A stretch of 6,963 nucleotides of DNA from Thermoflexales bacterium (GTDB lineage: Bacteria > Chloroflexota > Anaerolineae > B4-G1 > SLSP01). Location: positions 1 through 6,963 of the forward strand of contig SLSP01000144.1 of assembly GCA_007130345.1 (NCBI GenBank). The letters run 5' to 3'. The position numbers and the translations under genes were made by a program. How positions within the stretch are numbered: position 1 is the first letter of the stretch; each line of letters starts with the position of its first letter. Below are positions 1-5,465 of this stretch, piece by piece. The notes below the pieces were generated by a model. That model saw only the letters and a list, made by a program, of their open reading frames with translations, was not told the origin of the DNA and did no database searches.

Positions 1-1
1 A

Positions 2-1270
2 TACGCCTATCCCGGCCCCGATGACGTGCTCCGCAAGACGCTGCCCAACGGCGTCACCCTGCTGGCGCGCGAGAACTTCGCCAGTCCCTCGGTGGTGGTT
101 CACGGCTACGTCGAAGCCGGGAGCGAGGACGAACCCCGCGAAAAGTGCGGGCTTGCCAGCTTCTCCGTCGATGTGATGGAACGCGGCACGGAGCGCCGCG
201 CCTTCGACCAGCTTTACGAGGAGGTGGAATCGGTGGGCGCGTCTTTCGGGATGGGCGGCGGCACTCACATTACCAGCTTCGGCGGGAAGGGGCTGGCCGA
301 GCACCTGCCGCTGCTGCTGGACATCCTCGGCGACTCGCTGCGCAACCCCGCGTTCCGCGTGCCGCAGGTGGAGAAGGCCCGCGCCGAGATTATGACCAGC
401 CTCCAGGAGCGCGTCCACGACACCCGGCGGATGGCCGCGCTCAACTTCAGCGCGTTGGCCTACCCGGAATCGCACCCGTATCACCGGAGCCTCATCGGCT
501 ACCCGGAGACCGTGCCGAACATCACCCGCGACGATCTGGCGGATTTCCATCGGCGCTACGTCTCGCCCCAGGGGATGGTGATCGCGGTGGTGGGCGCGGT
601 CAAGGCGCAGGAAGCCGCCGACATCATCGCCACGACCTTTGGCGATTGGACGGCCACGCGCCCCGCGCGTCCGCCGCTGCCCGATGTGCCGCCCATCGCG
701 GGCCGCCGCGAGCAGCGGGTGGCCATCCCCGACAAGACGCAGAGCAACCTGATGCTCGGCTGGCCCGGCCCCTCGCGTCACCACGAGGACTTCATTCCCT
801 GTTACGTTGCCAACACCATCCTGGGCATTTTTGGGATGTACGGGCGACTGGGCAAGAGCGTGCGCGCGAGCAACGGGCTGGCCTACTACGTCTACAGCAA
901 AATCGATGGCGGACACGGGCCGGGCGCGTGGCGCGTCATTGCCGGGATCAATCCTGCCAACGTGGAGCAAGCCCTCGATCTCATCCTGGCGGAGTTGCGG
1001 CGGATGCGCGAGAGCCTCGTCCCCAAAGATGAGCTTCAGGACACGCAATCCTATCTCACCGGCAGCTTGCCACTGCAACTGGAGACCAACGAGGGCGTGG
1101 CGCAGTCGCTCACCAACATCGAGCGCTACGGCCTGGGGCTGGATTATTTGCAGCAATACCAGCAGATGATCGAGCGCGTGACCGCGTTGCAGGTGCGGGA
1201 GATAGCCCGGCGCTGGCTTGACCCGGAGAACTTCGCGCTATCGGTGGCCGAACCGGAGCCGGAGGCGTAA
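2..1270 (+). CDS. M16-family (insulinase-like) peptidase homologue, non-catalytic subunit type; 5' end outside window
   Basis: This is an M16B-type protein that probably folds into the two homologous halves of processing-peptidase-like proteins. The frame is open to the window edge and reads YAYPGPDDVLRKTLPNG, which continues family-like sequence, so the true start is probably upstream; a GTG at 26 is the only start codon I noted. Counting from that GTG, the N-terminal half holds GLASFSVDVMERGT at residues 42-55, where active members have HFLEH: both zinc histidines and the catalytic glutamate are missing (S45, V48, D49). The C-terminal half keeps the Arg/Tyr signature as R280 and Y287 in VRASNGLAYYVYS. 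In two-subunit M16B enzymes one subunit carries the zinc site and the other the Arg/Tyr pair, so I infer this is the non-catalytic partner and that a catalytic one lies just upstream. No signal peptide can be judged. acpS follows after 5 bases. Confidence 0.88.
   Translation, partial: YAYPGPDDVLRKTLPNGVTLLARENFASPSVVVHGYVEAGSEDEPREKCGLASFSVDVMERGTERRAFDQLYEEVESVGASFGMGGGTHITSFGGKGLAEHLPLLLDILGDSLRNPAFRVPQVEKARAEIMTSLQERVHDTRRMAALNFSALAYPESHPYHRSLIGYPETVPNITRDDLADFHRRYVSPQGMVIAVVGAVKAQEAADIIATTFGDWTATRPARPPLPDVPPIAGRREQRVAIPDKTQSNLMLGWPGPSRHHEDFIPCYVANTILGIFGMYGRLGKSVRASNGLAYYVYSKIDGGHGPGAWRVIAGINPANVEQALDLILAELRRMRESLVPKDELQDTQSYLTGSLPLQLETNEGVAQSLTNIERYGLGLDYLQQYQQMIERVTALQVREIARRWLDPENFALSVAEPEPEA
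1261..1265 (+). promoter_or_regulatory. Ribosome binding site of acpS
   Basis: GGAGG lies inside the last codons of the M16 gene, ten bases before the acpS ATG. It fixes the ATG at 1276 and suggests translational coupling of the two genes. Confidence 0.65.
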
Positions 1271-1275
1271 GCGCG

Positions 1276-1650
1276 ATGCTCGCTACCGGCGTCGATGTCG
1301 TGGAGATCGCGCGCGTTGTCCGCGCGCTGGAGCGTTTCGGCGACCGCTTCCTGCATCGCGTCTGCACGGACGCAGAGATTGCGCGCATCCGGGGGCGTCC
1401 GGCAGAAGCGGCAGCGCGCTTCGCGGCGAAGGAGGCCACGGCCAAAGCCCTCGGCGTGGGGATGCGGCTGATGTCCCCGGTGGGCGTGGGCTGGCACGAG
1501 GTTGAGGTGCTCAACGAGATCAGCGGGCAGCCCTATCTGCGTTTACACGGGCACGCCGCGCGGTTGGCTGAGGCGCGCGGCCTCACCGAGTGGGCCGTCA
1601 GCCTGAGCCACGACGGGGGGCTGGCGATTGCGTTTGTGGTGGCTATGTAA
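1276..1650 (+). CDS. acpS: Holo-[acyl-carrier-protein] synthase
   Basis: AcpS transfers 4'-phosphopantetheine from coenzyme A to the conserved serine of acyl carrier protein, activating it for fatty-acid synthesis in the cytoplasm; it works as a trimer. The 124-residue product has the usual family length. GVDVVEIARV at residues 5-14 supplies the magnesium-binding Asp (D7), RFAAKEATAKALG at 48-60 supplies the second acidic ligand (E53) and the neighbouring lysine, and SLSHDGGLAIAFVV near the end is the conserved terminal motif. The ATG is supported by GGAGG at 1261-1265, ten bases upstream inside the end of the preceding gene. With only 5 bases between the genes, it is probably co-transcribed with the M16 gene and translationally coupled. 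The downstream neighbour on the opposite strand is a second, Sfp-type phosphopantetheinyl transferase. Confidence 0.95.
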   Translation: MLATGVDVVEIARVVRALERFGDRFLHRVCTDAEIARIRGRPAEAAARFAAKEATAKALGVGMRLMSPVGVGWHEVEVLNEISGQPYLRLHGHAARLAEARGLTEWAVSLSHDGGLAIAFVVAM

Positions 1651-1760
1651 TCGGTTAATTTTGCGTTACGGGGATTAGTTGCGCGATATTTTTGGGGTAA
1701 CATTTCAAAAAGCTCGAAGTACCCGTATCGGGGACGCGGGGAGGAGGCGGCTGATCTTTA
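1651..1760. other. Spacer between convergent acpS and Sfp-type PPTase genes
   Basis: These 110 bases separate two convergent genes and hold no reading frame I can support. A bidirectional terminator would be expected here, but I find no strong one. CCCG-TAT-CGGG at 1722-1732 is only a 4-bp stem without a T-run beside it. GTTAC near 1665 and GTAAC near 1697 could pair over a long loop. T-rich and A-rich runs (TATTTTT near 1687, CAAAAAG near 1706) lie in the middle. Termination may be factor-dependent. Confidence 0.5.
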
Positions 1761-2471
1761 TCACCCGGCGATAGTACATGCACCCGGTTCAAACACGTCC
1801 AGAGGCGCGGGGAGCTCCCGCAGTGTGACTTGACGCCCCGCGCCCGCCACTGCCATCGCCGCGACGTGCTGCACGCCCACGTCGAGCGCGTGCAGCGTCC
1901 AACACCCGGCGACGTCGTCGTCTAGCAAGCGCGCCGGGCCTGTCACCGTGACGACAAAGGCATCCAGCGGCAGCGACAACCCCGCCCCCCGCGCCTTGAG
2001 GTAGGCTTCCTTGCGCGTCCAGCACTGGAAGAAGGCCCGCCGCTGTTCACTCGACGGGAGAGCTTCCAATGCTGCGATCTCCTGGAGAGCGAAGAAACGC
2101 CGGGCCAGCGGCAACCAATCCAACGCCCGCTCGACACGCTCCACGTCCACGCCGAGCCTCGATGCACCCACCGCCAGTATCGCCATACCCTCTGTGTGTG
2201 AGAGATTGAACTGCACATCGGGTTCGTCCGCCAACACCGGCTTGCCCCACGCCCCCTTCTCGAAGCGCAGCGCCCCCGGCGGGCGGCCCAGAACGCGCCC
2301 TAGCAACCATCGCGCCGCGCCGTGAACTACCACGAATACCCGCCGGTGATCGTCGAAGCGGAAGCGTGCGGCACGCTTCCGCTCCGCCTCCGACAGCACG
2401 GGCCACCATCCCGCAACCCGCGCTTCAGGGATGCCACGCCAGCGCATCACCCAAACGATTATGTCTTTCAA
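1761..2471 (-). CDS. Sfp-type 4'-phosphopantetheinyl transferase
   Basis: Members of this group (Sfp, Gsp, AcpT, Hetl) attach phosphopantetheine from CoA to carrier domains of non-ribosomal peptide, polyketide or fatty-acid synthases. The 236-residue product has the two-lobed, pseudo-dimeric length of the family. Motifs in order: GKPVL at 76-80, FNLSHTEG at 88-95, LGVDVE at 106-111 and CWTRKEAYLKARGAGLS at 150-166. The expected magnesium ligands D109, E111 and E155 and the catalytic-region lysines K154 and K159 are present, so it should be active. I chose the TTG at 2471 because it retains the first beta strand (DIIVWVMRW) and a TAA stop lies two codons upstream in frame; no clear Shine-Dalgarno sequence precedes it. 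An ATG at residue 9 is possible but would cut the strand. It lies downstream of the sigma-factor operon on the same strand after about 107 bases and may be read through from it. Its carrier-protein target is unknown. Confidence 0.93.
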   Translation of the reverse strand: MKDIIVWVMRWRGIPEARVAGWWPVLSEAERKRAARFRFDDHRRVFVVVHGAARWLLGRVLGRPPGALRFEKGAWGKPVLADEPDVQFNLSHTEGMAILAVGASRLGVDVERVERALDWLPLARRFFALQEIAALEALPSSEQRRAFFQCWTRKEAYLKARGAGLSLPLDAFVVTVTGPARLLDDDVAGCWTLHALDVGVQHVAAMAVAGAGRQVTLRELPAPLDVFEPGACTIAG

Positions 2472-2578
2472 TTGCAGTTAGCCGGGAGCTTGTTCAAGCA
2501 AGATTGTGTTCGATTGGCAGGAACTGCCTCTCAAGGCGTATGTGCTCTAGCCCTCGCAAGCCTTACCGCGTCGGGCCT
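2472..2578. other. Spacer upstream of the PPTase gene with small inverted repeats
   Basis: This gap separates two genes on the minus strand. GGCAG-GAA-CTGCC at 2516-2528 is a 5-bp stem with a 3-base loop, and GCCT-CTCA-AGGC overlaps it on the right; neither is followed by a T-run in the minus-strand direction, so they are weak terminator candidates. GCTTG-TT-CAAGC at 2488-2499 is a near-palindrome 16 bases before the TTG start of the PPTase gene and could be a protein-binding site. I see no convincing promoter. If the membrane-protein gene is really read in the other frame (see findings), it ends at 2563 and shortens this gap. Confidence 0.4.
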
Positions 2579-3016
2579 TCACGTTGAGAGGACAAGCGAC
2601 CTGGCTTGTACCCGCAAATCTTCGACACCGGCAGCTTGGCGATCAGCTCGCGGCTCTGGGTGACGAACGCCGGGAACCGCCGCGGAGATGTCGCCCGGCG
2701 CTTCTTCTTGGGGCGCGGTTTCCTCGGTCTGTTTTTCTTTGTGCTGCCGACGCAACACCAGAAAGCCCACGATTCCCGCGATGATGGTCAGGCCGCCGCC
2801 GCCCAGGATGCCCAGGGTTTGCAGCAGTTGTTGCCGGGCATATTGGCGTTGCGCTTCCTGGACTAACCCTTGTTCCAGGCTAACAATGAAGTTGTCGTCC
2901 GGCGGGAAGGTTGTTTGTAGCGCGTCGGCGAGGGCATCTTCCAGGCGGCGTTGCTCTTCTTCGGGCAGGTGAATCTCGAGGGGTACGTTTTGGGCAACGG
3001 TAAAAAGTTCGTTCAT
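2579..3016 (-). CDS. Small single-pass membrane protein partnered with ECF sigma factor (putative regulator; C-terminal frame uncertain)
   Basis: I do not recognise the family. The 145-residue product has a soluble, acidic, probably helical N-terminal part (1-62), one strong membrane segment at about 66-88 (LLQTLGILGGGGLTIIAGIV and following), then RRQHKEK and a hydrophilic tail. The ATG lies 3 bases after the stop of the ECF sigma gene, and GGGAGAA at the end of that gene can serve as its ribosome binding site, so the two are almost surely co-translated. ECF sigma factors are commonly followed by a membrane-anchored anti-sigma factor, so that role is inferred from position and topology. The HxxxCxxC signature of zinc anti-sigma domains is absent. 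The tail after about residue 95 looks like an out-of-frame reading: the alternative minus-strand frame ends at 2563, is more GC-rich at third positions and starts with a basic stretch RPRKPRPKKKRR. Sure it is a gene; unsure of function and C-terminus. Confidence 0.7.
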   Translation of the reverse strand: MNELFTVAQNVPLEIHLPEEEQRRLEDALADALQTTFPPDDNFIVSLEQGLVQEAQRQYARQQLLQTLGILGGGGLTIIAGIVGFLVLRRQHKEKQTEETAPQEEAPGDISAAVPGVRHPEPRADRQAAGVEDLRVQARSLVLST

Positions 3017-3019
3017 CGG

Positions 3020-3568
3020 TTATTCTCCCACGGTGACGGTGTCACGCAAATTGCTCAACGTTCGATAATAGAGCGCTTTGACAGCGCCTTCGGTTTTTCC
3101 CAGAACCTCGCCGATTTCGGCGTTGGTCATACATTCCACAAATTTTAACATCAGCAGCGTTTTGCGATCCTCCGGCAGGGTGTCAAGTATCTGGAGCAGC
3201 CACGCTTGTTGCTCGGACTGCTCGGCGGCCTGCTGCGGATTTCCCCGTTCGGTGGATAGCGGTTCGAGCGCGTTGACGGACACTTCAGGATGTCGGCTCC
3301 GGTCTCGATACCAGTTGACGACAAGGTTGTGCGCAATTCTGAACAGCCAGGACTGAAATGTGGCTCCCTTCTGATCCTGGTAGCGATTCAGGTTCCGCAG
3401 TGCCTTATAAAATGTGCGCGATGTCAAATCCTCGGCGTCCGCCCGGTTGCTGGTATGTCGATAATGGTAGTTATAAATCCGTCGGACGTAGCGTTGGTAG
3501 AGTTCTCCAAACGCTTCCGGCTCCTCTTTGGCCCGTGCAATCAACTCCTGCTCGTTGGTCTCGTTCAT
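3020..3568 (-). CDS. ECF-type RNA polymerase sigma factor (sigma-70 family)
   Basis: The 182-residue product has the two-domain plan of group 4 sigma factors, which direct RNA polymerase to a small regulon in response to a signal. Region 2 spans about residues 20-93: the stretch from FGELYQRYVRRIYNYHY through ADAEDLTSRTFYKAL binds core polymerase, and FQSWLFRIAHNLVVNWYRDR (72-91) covers the -10 recognition part. A polar linker rich in Gln and Glu (about 95-122) follows. Region 4 spans about 124-176, with LPEDRKTLLMLKF and the helix-turn-helix NAEIGEVLGKTEGAVKALYY that reads the -35 element. Region 3 is absent, as expected. The ATG is chosen because GGGAGGGAGGG lies 4 bases upstream. It is the first gene of a minus-strand operon with the small membrane protein. 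A TATAAT box lies about 90 bases upstream, so basal transcription may use the housekeeping sigma factor. Confidence 0.95.
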   Translation of the reverse strand: MNETNEQELIARAKEEPEAFGELYQRYVRRIYNYHYRHTSNRADAEDLTSRTFYKALRNLNRYQDQKGATFQSWLFRIAHNLVVNWYRDRSRHPEVSVNALEPLSTERGNPQQAAEQSEQQAWLLQILDTLPEDRKTLLMLKFVECMTNAEIGEVLGKTEGAVKALYYRTLSNLRDTVTVGE

Positions 3569-3572
3569 TCAT

Positions 3573-3583
3573 CCCTCCCTCCC
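3573..3583 (-). promoter_or_regulatory. Strong tandem ribosome binding site of the ECF sigma gene
   Basis: On the minus strand this reads GGGAGGGAGGG and contains two overlapping GGAGG cores, 5 and 9 bases from the ATG. It decides the start at 3568 and suggests efficient initiation for a regulator gene. Confidence 0.75.
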
Positions 3584-3634
3584 GAGGCTTGTCTGGTACG
3601 TGGACTCTGGCGTATAGCGTGCGTAGACGTAACC

Positions 3635-3644
3635 CTCACGTGAG
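3635..3644. promoter_or_regulatory. Perfect 10-bp palindrome CTCACGTGAG, operator-like
   Basis: CTCACGTGAG equals its own reverse complement. It lies about 8 to 18 bases downstream of the transcription start predicted from the TATAAT box at 3659-3664, a position where a bound repressor would block the promoter. The binding protein is unknown, and a 10-bp palindrome can arise by chance. Confidence 0.35.
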
Positions 3645-3658
3645 CCTCTCCCCCCCTG

Positions 3659-3686
3659 ATTATAGGCGGTTTTGGGATAACTCCAA
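3659..3686 (-). promoter_or_regulatory. Candidate sigma-70-type promoter of the sigma-factor operon
   Basis: Read on the minus strand, TTGGAG (3681-3686) is followed after 16 bases by a perfect TATAAT (3659-3664). The -35 box matches only the TTG of consensus, so the call rests mainly on the -10. Transcription would start near 3652 and give a leader of roughly 85 bases before the sigma-factor ATG. I found no clear GGAAC-type -35 of the kind many ECF sigma factors use on themselves. Confidence 0.5.
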
Positions 3687-3804
3687 GACGTCGTGGGTGA
3701 ATGAACGGGCTTCCCCCTCGCGATAGCGTATAGTAATGGGTAGACAGTCGCCGATTGCACGGTTTTATGGTTTGTTTTTAGTCGGTATGCCTTGCACATA
3801 CTAC

Positions 3805-3880
3805 AACACCCACGGACTTGAAAAGTTACGCTTACAAGGTAAACTCTTGCGGGGCGTAACTTTCTGCCTCCCAAGGTGTT
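3805..3880. repeat. Nested inverted repeat in the carboxylase gene leader
   Basis: AAAGTTACGC at 3822-3831 is matched by its exact reverse complement GCGTAACTTT at 3854-3863, with 22 bases between. Outside it, AACACC at 3805-3810 pairs with GGTGTT at 3875-3880 around the same centre, with exactly 11 bases separating outer and inner arms on each side. A small TTAC-AAG-GTAA lies inside the loop at 3832-3842. The element ends 40 bases before the carboxylase ATG. As RNA it could form a leader hairpin; as DNA it could be an operator. No T-run follows it, so it is not a classical terminator. I match it to no known riboswitch. Confidence 0.6.
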
Positions 3881-3901
3881 ATTATTACGTGGGAAAGGGT
3901 C

Positions 3902-3908
3902 AAGGAGG
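3902..3908 (+). promoter_or_regulatory. Ribosome binding site of the carboxyltransferase gene
   Basis: AAGGAGG lies 12 bases before the ATG at 3921. It falls inside the frame that would start at 3876, which argues for 3921 as the true start. Confidence 0.7.
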
Positions 3909-3920
3909 GATAGCCATCCG

Positions 3921-5465
3921 ATGAATACGACTGACAAGCATTTGCAGAAGCTACGCGCGGAAGCCCATCAGGGCGGCGGCGAAGCGCGGATTGCCAAGCA
4001 GCACGAGAAGGGCAAGGGGACGGCCCGCGAGCGGATTGCCGCGCTGCTCGACCCCGGCACGTTCTCCGAAATCGGCGCGTTCGTGCAGCATCGCGCCGTG
4101 GGCCTGGGGATGGAGGGGCGGCGTTTTCTGGGCGATGGCGTCGTGACCGGCGCGGGCAAAATCGAAGGCCGCCCGGTTTACGTCTTCGCGCAGGATTTCA
4201 CGGTGCTCGGCGGCTCCGTCGGCGAGGCGCACGGGCGCAAGATCGCGCATCTGCTCGATTTGGCGTACCAGAACGGCGCGCCCGTCATCGGTCTCAACGA
4301 CTCCGGCGGCGCGCGTATCCAGGAGGGCGTGGACGCGCTCGCCGGGTATGGCGACATCTTCTATCGCAACGTCCGCGCTTCGGGCGTGATTCCGCAGCTT
4401 TCCGTGATTCTCGGCCCGTGCGCCGGGGGCGCGGTCTACTCGCCGGCCATCACCGACTTCGTCTTTATGGCCGAGGGCACGGGCACGATGTTCATCACCG
4501 GCCCAGAGGTGATCCAGGCCGTGACCCACGAGGCCATCGACGCGCAAGCCCTGGGCGGGGCTGGCGTCCACGCGCAGCGCAGCGGCGTGGCGCACTTCAC
4601 CGCGCCGGATGAGGACACCGTGCTGGCGCAGGTGCGCTGGCTGCTCTCCTTTTTGCCGCCGAACAACCTGACGCCGCCGCCGGTCGTTGCCTCCGAGGAC
4701 GATCCGCAGCGCGCCACCCCGGAGTTGGCCACCCTCGTCCCTGATGATCCGCAGCAGCCCTACGACGCGCGCGACGTGATCGCCGCGCTGGCCGATAGCG
4801 GCGAGTTCCTGGAAGTGCAGCGCGCCTACGCCGAGAACCTGGTGGTGGGCTTTGCGCGGCTCGCCGGGCAGCCGGTGGGCCTCGTCGCCAATCAGCCCGC
4901 GCACTTCGCCGGCGTCCTCGACATCGCCGCCTCCGAGAAGGGCGCGCGCTTCATCCGCTTCTGCGACGCCTTCCACATCCCGCTGGTGACGCTGGTGGAC
5001 ACGCCCGGCTTTCTCCCCGGCGCGGATCAGGAGCACAACGGCATCATCCGCCGGGGGGCCAAGCTGCTTTACGCCTACGCCGAGGCCACCGTCCCCAAAA
5101 TCACGCTGATTCTGCGGAAGGCCTATGGCGGCGCGTACATTGTGATGGGGTCCAAGCACCTCGGCGGGGACGTGAACCTGGCCTGGCCCGGCGCCGAGAT
5201 TGCCGTGATGGGGCCGGAGGGCGCGGTCAAGATCATCTTCCGCCGGGAGATTGCCGCCGCCGCCGACCCCGCCGTCGAGCGCGAGACCCTGACCCGCGAG
5301 TACCGCGAGACCTTCGCCAATCCCTTCGTGGCCGCCGCGCGCGGCTACCTGGATGACGTGATCGCGCCCGAAGAGAGCCGCGCTCGCCTCATCGCCGCGT
5401 TGGAGATGTTGCGCGACAAGCGCGTGGACACGCCGAAGCGGAAGCACGGGAATATACCGTTGTGA
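3921..5465 (+). CDS. Acyl-CoA carboxylase, carboxyltransferase (beta) subunit; PccB/AccD-like
   Basis: This subunit moves the carboxyl group from carboxybiotin to an acyl-CoA, giving malonyl-CoA from acetyl-CoA or methylmalonyl-CoA from propionyl-CoA. The 514 residues form the usual two crotonase-like halves. In the N-terminal half, LNDSGGARIQEGVDALAGYG (125-144) and LGPCAGGAVYSPAITDF (164-180) bind biotin and form the first oxyanion hole. In the C-terminal half, LVDTPGFLPG (358-367) and RKAYGGAYIVMGSKHLGGDV (399-418) form the acyl-CoA site and second oxyanion hole. The end, KRKHGNIPL, is typical of the family. The residue that separates propionyl- from acetyl-CoA enzymes (Asp or Ile in the Streptomyces beta subunits) appears to be I407, which fits acetyl-CoA or broad specificity. 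It lacks the zinc-ribbon expected of E. coli-type AccD. The biotin carboxylase gene follows after 147 bases and is probably co-transcribed. Confidence 0.95.
   Translation: MNTTDKHLQKLRAEAHQGGGEARIAKQHEKGKGTARERIAALLDPGTFSEIGAFVQHRAVGLGMEGRRFLGDGVVTGAGKIEGRPVYVFAQDFTVLGGSVGEAHGRKIAHLLDLAYQNGAPVIGLNDSGGARIQEGVDALAGYGDIFYRNVRASGVIPQLSVILGPCAGGAVYSPAITDFVFMAEGTGTMFITGPEVIQAVTHEAIDAQALGGAGVHAQRSGVAHFTAPDEDTVLAQVRWLLSFLPPNNLTPPPVVASEDDPQRATPELATLVPDDPQQPYDARDVIAALADSGEFLEVQRAYAENLVVGFARLAGQPVGLVANQPAHFAGVLDIAASEKGARFIRFCDAFHIPLVTLVDTPGFLPGADQEHNGIIRRGAKLLYAYAEATVPKITLILRKAYGGAYIVMGSKHLGGDVNLAWPGAEIAVMGPEGAVKIIFRREIAAAADPAVERETLTREYRETFANPFVAAARGYLDDVIAPEESRARLIAALEMLRDKRVDTPKRKHGNIPL

Larger units (their letters stand above)
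3569..3920. other. Divergent intergenic control region
   Basis: This 352-base stretch lies between the divergently read sigma-factor and carboxylase genes. The left half holds the sigma-gene ribosome binding site, a palindrome at 3635-3644 and a minus-strand promoter at 3659-3686. The right half (about 3720-3900) is clearly more AT-rich than the genes around it and holds a nested dyad at 3805-3880. A plus-strand promoter must exist for the carboxylase gene, but only weak matches are visible: TTGTTT at 3772-3777 with CATACT at 3797-3802 (19-base spacing), or TATAGT at 3729-3734 without a good -35. TTGCAC occurs at 3755-3760 and 3792-3797. Two short frames cross this region on opposite strands, but neither resembles a protein. 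Confidence 0.55.

Noticed and set aside
26..28. GTG as the true start of the M16 gene
   Set aside because: The frame is open to the window edge and the residues before the GTG (YAYPGPDD) look like normal family N-terminus, so the start is probably further upstream; I see no ribosome binding site before the GTG.
145..1032. 295-codon plus-strand frame overlapping the M16 gene
   Set aside because: It is an Arg/Ala/Pro-rich shadow frame of a GC-rich gene with no family resemblance.
1722..1732. CCCG-TAT-CGGG as a terminator between the convergent genes
   Set aside because: A 4-bp stem without an adjacent T-run is too weak to call.
2516..2528. GGCAG-GAA-CTGCC as terminator of the sigma operon
   Set aside because: The stem is only 5 bp and no T-run follows in the minus-strand direction; it is mentioned only as a small inverted repeat.
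3610..3733. GCGTATAG direct repeat (3610-3617 and 3726-3733)
   Set aside because: An 8-base match 116 bases apart is likely by chance and has no further structure.
3876..3920. Fifteen-codon upstream extension of the carboxyltransferase
   Set aside because: The extension would encode the AAGGAGG ribosome binding site itself, and family proteins begin near MNTTDKHLQKL.
3736..3924. Short plus-strand frame in the carboxylase leader, as a leader peptide
   Set aside because: No ribosome binding site was seen, the residue content is not peptide-attenuator-like, and it ends just past the carboxylase start in another frame.
3569..3937. 122-codon minus-strand frame over the divergent control region
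   Set aside because: It covers promoter and dyad elements, overlaps the start of the carboxyltransferase gene, and its protein has no domain-like pattern.
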